In this document: positions 51,203 through 59,260 of the stretch, in pieces
Position numbering within the stretch: position 1 is the first letter of the stretch
How the letters are laid out: every line of letters starts with the position of its first letter
NCBI GenBank assembly: GCA_943350395.1
Contig: CALRAD010000007.1
Coordinates: 1-61,911, forward strand
Direction: 5' to 3'
Length of the DNA stretch: 61,911 nucleotides
From: Candidatus Peribacteria bacterium
GTDB lineage: Bacteria > Patescibacteriota > Gracilibacteria > Peribacterales > Peribacteraceae
Position numbers and translations under genes: made by a program
The notes under the pieces: model-generated
What the model saw: only the letters and a program-made list of their open reading frames with translations
Told to the model about the DNA's origin: nothing
The model's database searches: none

Positions 51203-52041
51203 AATAGACTCAGCCGTACACCAACGAACGCACCGATGCCAAAAAAACCGAGAATGATGCGGCTCATCCAGTGGCCGTGAATAGCTCTATGGATACTTCC
51301 AAGAAACAGGAAGAGAAAAATTGCAACAATGAAGCTGAAGATGAGCGGTGAGAGAAAGAACGCTTCTACAAAAGGAAGATTCCAAGCGAGCGCTCGCTTG
51401 TTTGTGTAGTACCCAAGAGCGACGAAAAGACCGTACCATGCAAGGAGCCAACCTGCATACACACGCAATGTGGACACGAGGGGATGGTACATCGAGGTTT
51501 CTGCAGTCAAGGGAGCTGCTGTAACCGTTGCAACAGGCTTCGACACTTCCGGAATTGAGAACCGGATGGATTTGGCAATCTTTTCGGTAGTAGCAGGCTT
51601 TGCAGTTGCGGCTTGAATGGGAGTTGGGGTGCGAGCGTTCTGCACATTGATCGCGTCCATTTCCTTTCTCTGCCAATTCTCGAGATCGTTGTCACGGTAC
51701 TGCGGCGTGACTCCGAGAGGGGACAGCATGGTGACGAAAAGCTTCTGATCGTGCTTCAGTCTCTCGAAGGCCTGGTACTTTGTCTCTGCTTGCAATGTTC
51801 CTCGTCGAATATTTTTGGCAGTGTCCGTTCCTTCGAATGCAAAAGTCGTTTTCAGCACAGGTTGCTCCGAGGTCGACTGACTCGATGCAGCGCCAACAGA
51901 TCTGGAGGCTTCGTGAATTTCAACGACATCGAGTTGCATGGTCTCAAGTGCAAGCTTTGCACTACTGAGATCTTCAGCATCAATCTGACCGCGAATCTCT
52001 TTATTGTCATCATTGATGGCTCGATACGTGAAAGAAGACAT
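51199..52041 (-). CDS. Membrane protein with GspF/PilC-N-like head
   Basis: 280 aa. Residues 1-45 (SSFTYRAINDDNKEIRGQID; AEDLSSAKLALETMQLDVVE) resemble the start of type II secretion/type IV pilus platform proteins GspF/PilC. The rest does not: a polar middle, then three hydrophobic helices (about 195-280, LLAWYGLFVALGYY; LSPLIFSFIVAIFLFLFL; ILGFFGIGAFVGV). Perhaps a borrowed head domain on a different membrane anchor. No other pilus genes are in the window. Confidence 0.65.
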   Translation of the reverse strand: MSSFTYRAINDDNKEIRGQIDAEDLSSAKLALETMQLDVVEIHEASRSVGAASSQSTSEQPVLKTTFAFEGTDTAKNIRRGTLQAETKYQAFERLKHDQKLFVTMLSPLGVTPQYRDNDLENWQRKEMDAINVQNARTPTPIQAATAKPATTEKIAKSIRFSIPEVSKPVATVTAAPLTAETSMYHPLVSTLRVYAGWLLAWYGLFVALGYYTNKRALAWNLPFVEAFFLSPLIFSFIVAIFLFLFLGSIHRAIHGHWMSRIILGFFGIGAFVGVRLSLF

Positions 52042-52055
52042 AGTTTCTGGGGTGT

Positions 52056-53153
52056 TTACTCACCGGTAGAGTACGGTGTGATAGATTGCAGCATAAAAGA
52101 AATTGCTTCCTTAAGACGCGCATCGCCAATGAGCTCGAAATGCATGCCACCGGTCCAGTCCTTAAAACCGACAACGTCTCTACCCTGCATCTTCACCTGA
52201 CCGTCCACTGCATCCATCGATTCGGAACTGCCGGACACAAGATTGAGAACGATCGGTCCGGAGCGCAGCGCGTCAATCGAAGTCATGCCAAACTCGACAT
52301 GCCAGGCATTGCTTGTCGTCGCTCCAAAGGATTTAAAATACCAATTTTTGTGCGCCGGAATGCAGAAGCCCGTGTGACTCGAACAGTACTTTTGAGTCCA
52401 AAGAGCAGGCTCTCCATATTTCTGTTTTGCCATCAGCACAATTTGTGACTCAAGCGAATTTATGGACGACTCTGAGCTCTGTTCGCTGCTTCCAAGGGAG
52501 GAAGCAGTCGAAGACGATGCAGGTGCAGCAACAGATGCTACTGACTTGGAAGAAACAGAAAGAGCTTTCGAAGACGAAGAGGATTCAAGCTGTCGTACAC
52601 AGACACCAGAACAGTCGGCTCCTCCTGCCATAGGATCACAGCTGTCCGTGGAATCATCGACGCATAGAAAGCCTTGCGAGCAGGGAAGCCCGGCAATGCC
52701 GCCGCACATCGCACGTTCCGATGGAACAGATGAAGAGAGTGACGAAAAAGACGCGCTGGCAGCGGATTCCAAAACGGTGACTTCCTCAACCCGCATGATT
52801 TCACCGTTACCTTCAACTGTCGGCTGTACTGAACCGCGCACTTCGACGCGCTTCTCGAGATAGACGTTGAGACTGAGGTTTGCATCGGTTGACTCGAGCA
52901 AGATGAATTGTCCGTCATCAAGAACAAGCTTGTGAGTTCCTTGCTGGTAGATCGAAACACCCAATTCTCCGACGGTACCGATGTAACTGACATTACGGGT
53001 TGGAGTGATAACAGTTGATCCCGTGGTTGCGAGATCGGACTCGGAACCGACCGAGGAAGAACTCTGTTCCGTTGAGGGTGAGGAGGAGTCGAAAGAACAA
53101 GAGGTTAAAACGGCTGCTGCGAGAAGAACAGTGACGGGAAAAAAGCGCTTCAT
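52056..53153 (-). CDS. Ser-rich Cys-containing lipoprotein
   Basis: 365 aa from ATG 53153. Signal and lipobox VTVLLAAAVLTSCSF. A Ser-rich stalk, a beta-rich segment (GTHKLVLDDGQFILLESTDA, LEKRVEVRGSVQPTVEGNGE, a DUF5666-like look), a Cys cluster (CGGIAGLPCSQGFLCVDDST), a second Ser linker, and a C-terminal globular domain (KYCSSHTGFCIPAHKNWYFK; DWTGGMHFELIG). Function unknown; surface lipoprotein. The leader is C-rich (CTCCCCCAACTC). Confidence 0.75.
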   Translation of the reverse strand: MKRFFPVTVLLAAAVLTSCSFDSSSPSTEQSSSSVGSESDLATTGSTVITPTRNVSYIGTVGELGVSIYQQGTHKLVLDDGQFILLESTDANLSLNVYLEKRVEVRGSVQPTVEGNGEIMRVEEVTVLESAASASFSSLSSSVPSERAMCGGIAGLPCSQGFLCVDDSTDSCDPMAGGADCSGVCVRQLESSSSSKALSVSSKSVASVAAPASSSTASSLGSSEQSSESSINSLESQIVLMAKQKYGEPALWTQKYCSSHTGFCIPAHKNWYFKSFGATTSNAWHVEFGMTSIDALRSGPIVLNLVSGSSESMDAVDGQVKMQGRDVVGFKDWTGGMHFELIGDARLKEAISFMLQSITPYSTGE

Positions 53154-53236
53154 GAGTTGGGGGAGAAAACATCCGCAGCATACAGGATGTGCTCGAATGC
53201 GCCAAACATAGTCTGTGCATCGGAGCCTGTTTTGTG

Positions 53237-53242
53237 TACAGT
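53237..53242 (+). promoter_or_regulatory. -10 of the M29 aminopeptidase gene
   Basis: TACAGT, 7 nt before ATG 53250; excludes the longer in-frame start at 53157. Confidence 0.6.
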
Positions 53243-53249
53243 GCGCCCA

Positions 53250-54449
53250 ATGTTTCAGCCCGACCAATCGATCCTCGGCAACTATGCCGATTTGCTCGTG
53301 AAATTTGCTCTGGGAGGAGGAGAGGGAGCAAAGCCCGGTCAAACTGTGCAGCTGGCAATCCCTGATGCAGCTAAACCACTTCTGCCTGAGCTGATGCGTG
53401 CGGTGTTACAGTGCGGTGCGTACCCGAAAATTTTATTCATTCCCACGGAAGTCGACAGGACTTTTTTTGACTACGCCTCAGAAGATCAGCTTCTGCACTT
53501 TCCCGAAGCCTACAAGCGCGCCGAAGCGAATCTCCTCGATCATTCCGTATCGATTATTGCAGATCCTAATCCGAGAAATCTGCAGGGCATCGATCCTGCA
53601 AAAATTTTCAAATCAATGGATTCGAAACGAAAGTATCGAGACTGGCTGAATAGAAAAGAGCAGGAAGGCAAATACTCATGGACGCTTGCACTCTACGGTA
53701 CCGAGGCAATGGCGAAGGAAGCGGGTATGAGTCTTGAGGAGTACTGGGATCAAATTATTCAAGCGTGCTATCTGGATGCAAAAGACCCGGTAGCCGAGTG
53801 GAAGAAGATTCAGACCGAGCAGGATCGCGTGAAGAAAGAACTTGATGTACTCTGTATAGAATCTGTGCACGTTGCCGGGAAGAACATCGACCTCACGGTG
53901 AAGCTCGGTGCAAATCGAAAGTGGCTCGGTGGCAGCTGCAGAAACATCCCAAGCTTCGAACTGTTTATTTCGCCGGATTGGCGAGGGACGAACGGCAAGA
54001 TTTACTTCAACCAACCACTCTATCGCTATGGAAACATTCTGCGAGACGTCACGCTTGAATTCAAAAACGGACTCGTGACAAGCGCGAAGGCCCGCGAAGG
54101 ACAAGCAGTGTTAGACAGCATGATCGTCCGAACGAACGCGAACAAAATCGGCGAGTATTCTCTGACCGACAAACGCTTTTCGCGCATCACGCGTTTCATG
54201 GCCAACACGCTCTTCGATGAAAACGTCGGCGGTGAATTCGGCAATACGCATCTTGCACTCGGTCGTGCATACAAAGACAGTTTTACGGGAGACCAAAGCC
54301 TTCCGACTGACGCGGAATGGGAAGCAATGGGCTTCAACGAATCGCCCGAGCACACGGATATCATTTCAACGGAAGATCGCATCGTCACGGCAAGTCTTCC
54401 GAATGGTAGCAAGAAAGTGATCTTCAAAGACGGAATGTTCACGGTCTAG
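53250..54449 (+). CDS. M29-family aminopeptidase (thermophilic/AmpS-type)
   Basis: 399 aa from ATG 53250. Matches M29 metallo-aminopeptidases throughout: YADLLVKFALGGGEGAKPGQ, PRNLQGIDPAKI, the metal-binding stretch LGGSCRNIPSFELFISPDWR, GTNGKIYFNQPL, and the C-terminal GGEFGNTHLALGRAYKDSFTG. Cytoplasmic removal of N-terminal residues from peptides. It stands alone; convergent with the DsbA-like gene across an AT-rich palindrome. Confidence 0.9.
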   Translation: MFQPDQSILGNYADLLVKFALGGGEGAKPGQTVQLAIPDAAKPLLPELMRAVLQCGAYPKILFIPTEVDRTFFDYASEDQLLHFPEAYKRAEANLLDHSVSIIADPNPRNLQGIDPAKIFKSMDSKRKYRDWLNRKEQEGKYSWTLALYGTEAMAKEAGMSLEEYWDQIIQACYLDAKDPVAEWKKIQTEQDRVKKELDVLCIESVHVAGKNIDLTVKLGANRKWLGGSCRNIPSFELFISPDWRGTNGKIYFNQPLYRYGNILRDVTLEFKNGLVTSAKAREGQAVLDSMIVRTNANKIGEYSLTDKRFSRITRFMANTLFDENVGGEFGNTHLALGRAYKDSFTGDQSLPTDAEWEAMGFNESPEHTDIISTEDRIVTASLPNGSKKVIFKDGMFTV

Positions 54450-54526
54450 TATCCGAAATTCCAAAACTCAAATACCAAAAACCAAATCCCACTTTGGAAT
54501 TTGGCTTTTAGAGCTTTGGAATTCTA
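54450..54526. repeat. AT-rich palindromic repeat (CCAAA type), copy 2
   Basis: Inverted arms AATTCCAAAACTC...CCAAATCCC and TTTGGAATTTGG...CTTTGGAATT between convergent genes; related to 48703-48784. Confidence 0.65.
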
Positions 54527-55297
54527 TTAGTTCACGTTGTCATTCGTCATGACTTTGTCCGAGTAGGCCCAGAATGCATCGTTGCCCCCGATTTCACCTG
54601 CGCACTCGGCTGCAGTCGCGAGAGGAACGGCATTCGGATGGAAACCGAGAGGGAAGTGTCTGTAGACCCATACGATCTTTCCGTCGTATTCTTTCATCAT
54701 CTGCTTCAATGTCGGATGCACACGCTGACAGAACGGACACTGATAATCGGAGTACTCGATAAGTGCAAGCCGTGCGCTCTTCGATCCCTGATAGCGGTCA
54801 GTGTCAAAATCGACCGGAGGAACGTCCGTTGCTTGCGGCGTGTTCGGATCGGTGCTCTTTGCCGAAGGGTTCTTCAGCATTTCGTCAATGTTCTTCTTAA
54901 ATGCCTCGAACGGCTGCGCACCAGAGAGAACGCGTGCGTTGCCGGTCTTCATGTCGATCAGAATGTTGCCCGGAGTTCCGTTCACACCTGCTTTCTGGGC
55001 TGCCGCCATTTGCTCATCGAACATCGCCTTGAACTTGTCTGCGGCAATACACTCCTTGAATTTGCCTTCGTCGAGTCCGACTTCTTTCGCAATGGCAAGA
55101 ATCGTCTCATTGATGTTCGTCTGGGGAGCCTGAGGAGCTTCCGGAGCATTCGGCACCGCACCTCCAGAGGGAATTGCACCGATGCCGAACGGACTCACGC
55201 CGCTCGCACCGACGAGAACCACGCCTACGATGACACCGCCGAGGAACATGGAAATGCCGAACCATACATTTTGCTGTTGGATTTCTTTCATTGTCAT
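54527..55297 (-). CDS. Membrane-anchored DsbA-like protein with swapped halves (circular permutation)
   Basis: 256 aa. Membrane helix (about 12-32), Pro-rich spacer, then in order: a segment that in ordinary DsbA-family proteins is C-terminal (residues 61-142: LAIAKEVGLDEGKFKECI, GVNGTPG with the cis-Pro at 109, GAQPFEAFKKNIDEML), a 20-residue linker, and the segment that is normally N-terminal (165-256: LALIEYSDYQCPFC with CPFC at 187-190, VYRHFPLGFHP, AAECAGEIGG, DAFWAYSDKVM). All thioredoxin-fold parts are present once, so the protein may be active. Likely oxidises or isomerises disulfides of exported Cys-rich proteins. Start ATG 55297 or 55291. Confidence 0.88.
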   Translation of the reverse strand: MTMKEIQQQNVWFGISMFLGGVIVGVVLVGASGVSPFGIGAIPSGGAVPNAPEAPQAPQTNINETILAIAKEVGLDEGKFKECIAADKFKAMFDEQMAAAQKAGVNGTPGNILIDMKTGNARVLSGAQPFEAFKKNIDEMLKNPSAKSTDPNTPQATDVPPVDFDTDRYQGSKSARLALIEYSDYQCPFCQRVHPTLKQMMKEYDGKIVWVYRHFPLGFHPNAVPLATAAECAGEIGGNDAFWAYSDKVMTNDNVN

Positions 55298-55417
55298 ACG
55301 TGGATGGGAAGAAAATAAGCTGAATGATGATACGTAAGGATATTGAAAAAGAAAATGGCCGTAAGCATGTTTCGATGCGGTTTCAGCGAAGGAATGAATG
55401 ACTTTGCAATCGTAATA

Positions 55418-55426
55418 TGATATAAT
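55418..55426 (+). promoter_or_regulatory. Extended -10 of the NDH-2 gene
   Basis: TGATATAAT, 20 nt before ATG 55447; the leader is AT-rich. Confidence 0.6.
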
Positions 55427-55446
55427 AAACGGATTATTAGAAAATA

Positions 55447-56637
55447 ATGCCTGAATCGATTCTCATCGTCGGCGGAGGCTTCGGAGGAGTGCAAGCAGCA
55501 CTGTCACTCGCTCGAAAAAAAATACCTGATACGCAGATACGATTCATCGATCCAAAAACGTACTTCGAGTATCACGCGGCACTGTATCGATTTGCAACCG
55601 GATCATCACCGATGGAAGCATGCATTCCGTACAAGGATATTTTTGAGAACAATGGCGTCGAAATCTTGCAGGATACGGCATGCACAATTGATCTGTCTAA
55701 AAAAATTGTCACGGGTGCATCGGGGTCTCACTATCGTTTCGATACTCTCATTCTGGCACTCGGCAGCGTCGGTGCAACATTCGGCATCGAAGGAGTTTCG
55801 AAGTACTCGTATGGCATGACATCCGCAACCGAAGCGCTGCGTCTCAAGATGCACATCTTGGAATCCTTCCAAACGGCAACGATAGCCGACGTTGAAAACC
55901 GAAAAACTCTCATGCATATCGTTGTCGTGGGCGGAGGTCCGACAGGCGTTGAACTGGCAGGGGAATTGGCTTTCTATGCACGAACACTTGCTCTTGAACA
56001 CGGACTTGATCCTACTCTCGTCTGCATTGATCTAGTCGAATCAGCAGACAAAATTCTTGGAAATTTGCCGGAACGAGCATCGAGGATTGCAGAAGAAAGA
56101 CTCAGAACTCTCGGTGTGAGCGTTCTTTTGAACCAGCCTCTCACAAGAGAAGAAATAGGAAAGATCCAACTGAAGGATAAAGAAATTTTGACTGCTACGG
56201 TCGTATGGACTGCTGGTGTGTGTGCACATCCTCTCATACAAAAAACTGTCGGCATCACTGTTGACAGAAAAGGTCGGGCAACTATAGATGCATGCCTGCA
56301 GGCAAACGGATACGAAAATATATTCGTCATCGGCGACGGTGCGGCTACACCCTATAGCGGGATGGCGCAAACAGCACTCTACGACGGAGACTTTGTCGCA
56401 AACGTCATCGAATGCAAAACAAAGAATCATGCCTTGCCGATCTACCTCCCGTCAGTTCCGCTCACAGCAATTCCTATCGGCGGAGAGTGGGCACTGTACG
56501 TGAAACAGGGTCGAATCGTCACGGGATACAGGGGATGGATGCTGCGCAGATTCGCCGATCTTCAGCTCTTCATGAAACTACTGCCCTTCTCGAAAGCACT
56601 GAGAGCATTCCGATGCGGGTACAAATTGGAAGGGTAG
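55447..56637 (+). CDS. Type II NADH dehydrogenase (FAD-dependent)
   Basis: 396 aa. Two Rossmann folds: FAD site ILIVGGGFGGVQAALSLA at the N-terminus and NAD(P)H site VVVGGGPTGVELAGELA at about 160; FVIGDGAATPYSGMAQTA near the C-terminus, GYRGWMLRRFADL at the membrane-binding end. Non-proton-pumping NADH:quinone oxidoreductase is the usual activity. CPR bacteria often lack a full respiratory chain, so the acceptor here is uncertain. It is followed 2 nt later by the TMTC-like gene. Confidence 0.88.
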   Translation: MPESILIVGGGFGGVQAALSLARKKIPDTQIRFIDPKTYFEYHAALYRFATGSSPMEACIPYKDIFENNGVEILQDTACTIDLSKKIVTGASGSHYRFDTLILALGSVGATFGIEGVSKYSYGMTSATEALRLKMHILESFQTATIADVENRKTLMHIVVVGGGPTGVELAGELAFYARTLALEHGLDPTLVCIDLVESADKILGNLPERASRIAEERLRTLGVSVLLNQPLTREEIGKIQLKDKEILTATVVWTAGVCAHPLIQKTVGITVDRKGRATIDACLQANGYENIFVIGDGAATPYSGMAQTALYDGDFVANVIECKTKNHALPIYLPSVPLTAIPIGGEWALYVKQGRIVTGYRGWMLRRFADLQLFMKLLPFSKALRAFRCGYKLEG

Positions 56638-56639
56638 CA

Positions 56640-58553
56640 ATGTACGATAGGGTGGTGCTGCCTGTTCTCCCGCCAAAATCACGAGTCGCGCTGATTGTAC
56701 TGTTGGTTCTTGCAGTTGTTTTCACTGCGTACGGATCTTCTCTGTCGAGTGAGTTCGTGACGCTCGATGACAATGGACTGATCACCGACAATCCGATCGT
56801 CGCTTCGATGAATGCGAAAACGATCAAAGCTGCATTCACGTCGTACGATCCGGAGCTCTATATTCCTCTTACGTTTGTGTCATACCAAATCAATCACGCA
56901 CTATCGGGTCTGAATCCGGCAGCTTTTCACCTGACTGATTTGCTGTTGCACACGGCGAATGTATTGCTTGTTATTTGGCTTCTCTTCGTGCTCATCGGCA
57001 ACGGTTGGCTTGCTCTGGGTCTCGGACTTATTTTTGCGATTCACCCGCTCGGGAGCGAAGCGGTACTCTGGGCATCGGCTCGGAAAGACGTTCTGTCGAC
57101 AATATTCTTCTACTCATCGTTTCTGTGCTATCTGTACGGGAAAAGCCGAGAGAGCCGGAAACTCTATTGGATCTCCGTACTTCTCTTCGTCTTCGGTTTG
57201 CTTTCAAAAATAATGGTGGTGACGTTGCCCATCGTTCTTCTGCTTCTCGATGATGCTCGAGGCAGACACATCAATAAAAAACTCATGATCGAGAAATTCC
57301 CATACCTCTTTTTTGCAGTCATCTTTGGCATCGTCGGCATCTTCGGAAAGACGGAGAATCTTGTGTCTTCCACGTTCGTGCAGAAAATACTGATGGCGGC
57401 GAAGAGCACCTCGTTCTACTTGCAAAAGTTTCTCTGGCCGACTGAACTTTCTGTAACGTACCCGTACACGGATCCGATCACGATTCTGTCGCTGGATTTT
57501 GCGATTCCGCTCGCATTCGTCATGTTGTTTCTGGGAGCAGCAGTCTTCCTCAGGAACAGAAACCGCACAGCGTTCTTCGGCATGCTTTTCTTCCTTATCA
57601 CGCTGCTGCCAACATTCCTCAATTTTGCGAAAGGAGGGGACATATACTTCGCATCGGATCGGTACGCATACATTCCGATGGTCGGGCTTCTCGTACTGAT
57701 CGGTTCCTATGCGAATCGGTGGTTTCACGATGCGAACACCATTCGATCCGTGTCCTCGCGTCGAGCAGTGCTCACCTCCGGAATTGTCTGCATCCTGCTT
57801 GTGTTCTGCATTCTGGCGCAGAAACAGTCTTCCGTGTGGCGAAACAGTACTGCGCTGTACGAAAACGTTCTCGCGTACTATCCGGAGTCGAGAGCGGCAC
57901 ACAACAATCTCGGTATGGAGCAGCTCGCTTCAGGAGAAATCGATGCTGCTATTGCGTCATTTCGACGCGCGCTTGCGATCAATCCTGATCCGAAGACAAG
58001 AGTGAATCTCGCTGCAGCATTCGTGCGAAAGAAAAAATTTTCCGAAGCAGAAACAATCTATAAGGCAGTCATGGTTTCAAATCCAGAAATTGCAGACAGC
58101 GCATACGGACTGGGGCAAATTGCGCAGAAGCAGGGAAAACTTGCGGAAGCCGCCGGCTGGTACAGAAGAGCAATCGATACCAATCCGCAGTACCAGAATG
58201 CGTATAATAATCTTGGTGGAGTCTATCTGCAGCTTAAGGACTGGAACAATGCCGTAGTTATTTTACGCAAGGCAATCGAACTGAATTCCGATTTCGTAGA
58301 ATCTTCCTACAATCTCGCAATTGCTCTCAAGATGCTTGGACAGTATGGCGAAAGTGAAATATTGCTTCGAAAAGTTATCGCAGCGAATCCGGATGATGCA
58401 GATTCTCTCTCGATTCTTGCTGTTCTTCTGTACGAGAGGAAAGCGATAGATGAAGCTGCTCAAACGCTCAAGAAGGCTTTACAGATCGATCAGAGCAATC
58501 CAACGGCCCTCGAACTTCTGTACCGAATGAAGGCGGACGGCATCGTCCGCTAG
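56640..58553 (+). CDS. TMTC-like multi-pass mannosyltransferase with TPR tail, paralog 1
   Basis: 637 aa from ATG 56640. About 11 membrane helices with SSEFVTLDDNGLITDNP (acidic pair in the first loop), DPELYIPLTFVSYQINHALS, WASARKDVLSTIFFYSS and ASDRYAYIPMVGLL, then TPR repeats from about residue 390 (AHNNLGMEQLASGEIDAAIA; NAYNNLGGVYLQLKDWNNAV). The layout of a GT-C glycosyltransferase with TPRs matches TMTC-type protein O-mannosyltransferases. A purine-rich site (GGAAGGG) precedes this start, unlike most genes here. Confidence 0.82.
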   Translation: MYDRVVLPVLPPKSRVALIVLLVLAVVFTAYGSSLSSEFVTLDDNGLITDNPIVASMNAKTIKAAFTSYDPELYIPLTFVSYQINHALSGLNPAAFHLTDLLLHTANVLLVIWLLFVLIGNGWLALGLGLIFAIHPLGSEAVLWASARKDVLSTIFFYSSFLCYLYGKSRESRKLYWISVLLFVFGLLSKIMVVTLPIVLLLLDDARGRHINKKLMIEKFPYLFFAVIFGIVGIFGKTENLVSSTFVQKILMAAKSTSFYLQKFLWPTELSVTYPYTDPITILSLDFAIPLAFVMLFLGAAVFLRNRNRTAFFGMLFFLITLLPTFLNFAKGGDIYFASDRYAYIPMVGLLVLIGSYANRWFHDANTIRSVSSRRAVLTSGIVCILLVFCILAQKQSSVWRNSTALYENVLAYYPESRAAHNNLGMEQLASGEIDAAIASFRRALAINPDPKTRVNLAAAFVRKKKFSEAETIYKAVMVSNPEIADSAYGLGQIAQKQGKLAEAAGWYRRAIDTNPQYQNAYNNLGGVYLQLKDWNNAVVILRKAIELNSDFVESSYNLAIALKMLGQYGESEILLRKVIAANPDDADSLSILAVLLYERKAIDEAAQTLKKALQIDQSNPTALELLYRMKADGIVR

Positions 58554-58556
58554 AAT
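58551..58556 (+). promoter_or_regulatory. -10 of the SanA-type gene
   Basis: TAGAAT, 6 nt before GTG 58563; its TAG is also the stop codon of the preceding gene. Confidence 0.55.
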
Positions 58557-58562
58557 GAACTC

Positions 58563-59216
58563 GTGAGATTCCTGAAAAGAATATTGCTGGCGATCGTCAT
58601 AACGATTCTTCTGTTCATCGCGATCGACCGTGTGATTGTTCGTTCGACGCAGTCACGCATTCATTCCGACATCTCCTCGCTTCCGGGCGCCGAAGTCATC
58701 CTTGTTCCGGGTGCCAGAGTGTATGCAGGCGAAGTCTCCGGGATACTCGCACAGAGACTCGATGCGGCAATTGTTGTGTTGGAGGCGCGGAAAGCGAAAA
58801 GAATACTGGTATCGGGCGATTACAGCAGTCGCTACTACGACGAAGCGACTGCAATGAAAAAGTATCTTTTGCGCAGCGGTGTTGGCACCGGTGAGATTAT
58901 GCTCGATCACGCCGGTTTTTCGACCTACGACAGCCTGTATCGGGCGAAGAATATTTTCAATCTGCGGACTGTCATCATCGTCAGCCAGGATTTTCACTTG
59001 CCAAGAGCATTGTTCATCGCTCGCGGCATTGGACTGGATGCAATCGGCTTTGCCGCATCCGGCGCTCCTCTCAGTCCAGAACAATTATTCCGAAGCGAGT
59101 GGCGAGAGCCGCTGGCAAGAATGAAGGCAGTGCTCGATGTACTTCGCCATGCACCGCCTGCGTTTACGGGCTCGGGACTGCCATTCGATGCACGCGGCAC
59201 GCTTCTCCGATGGTGA
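58563..59216 (+). CDS. SanA/YdcF-type DUF218 protein
   Basis: 217 aa from GTG 58563, the only start before the membrane helix (about 4-23, LLAIVITILLFIAID). DUF218 domain: EVILVPGARVYAGEVSGILA, KRILVSGDYSSRYYDEATAM, DHAGFSTYDSLYRAKNI, VIIVSQDFHLPRALFIA. SanA-type proteins affect envelope integrity in enterobacteria; enzymatic role unclear. Its position between two mannosyltransferase paralogs suggests surface glycan work. Confidence 0.88.
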   Translation: MRFLKRILLAIVITILLFIAIDRVIVRSTQSRIHSDISSLPGAEVILVPGARVYAGEVSGILAQRLDAAIVVLEARKAKRILVSGDYSSRYYDEATAMKKYLLRSGVGTGEIMLDHAGFSTYDSLYRAKNIFNLRTVIIVSQDFHLPRALFIARGIGLDAIGFAASGAPLSPEQLFRSEWREPLARMKAVLDVLRHAPPAFTGSGLPFDARGTLLRW

Positions 59217-59218
59217 AA

Positions 59219-59248
59219 CCCCGCGAAGCTCCAGAGAGCGTAGTGGGG
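59219..59248. repeat. Palindrome related to the tRNA-Ser elements
   Basis: CCCCGCGAAGCTCC...GAGCGTAGTGGGG; shares CGAAGCTCC-N-GAGCGNAG with 27535 and 30244. The next gene's -10 abuts it. Confidence 0.6.
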
Positions 59249-59254
59249 TAAGAT
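59249..59254 (+). promoter_or_regulatory. -10 of TMTC-like paralog 2
   Basis: TAAGAT, 6 nt before ATG 59261. Confidence 0.5.
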
Positions 59255-59260
59255 AAAACC

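Noticed and set aside
56412-56639. Upstream extension of TMTC-like paralog 1
   Set aside because: It overlaps the end of the NDH-2 gene in another frame and lacks homology-like features; ATG 56640 is directly before the first membrane helix.
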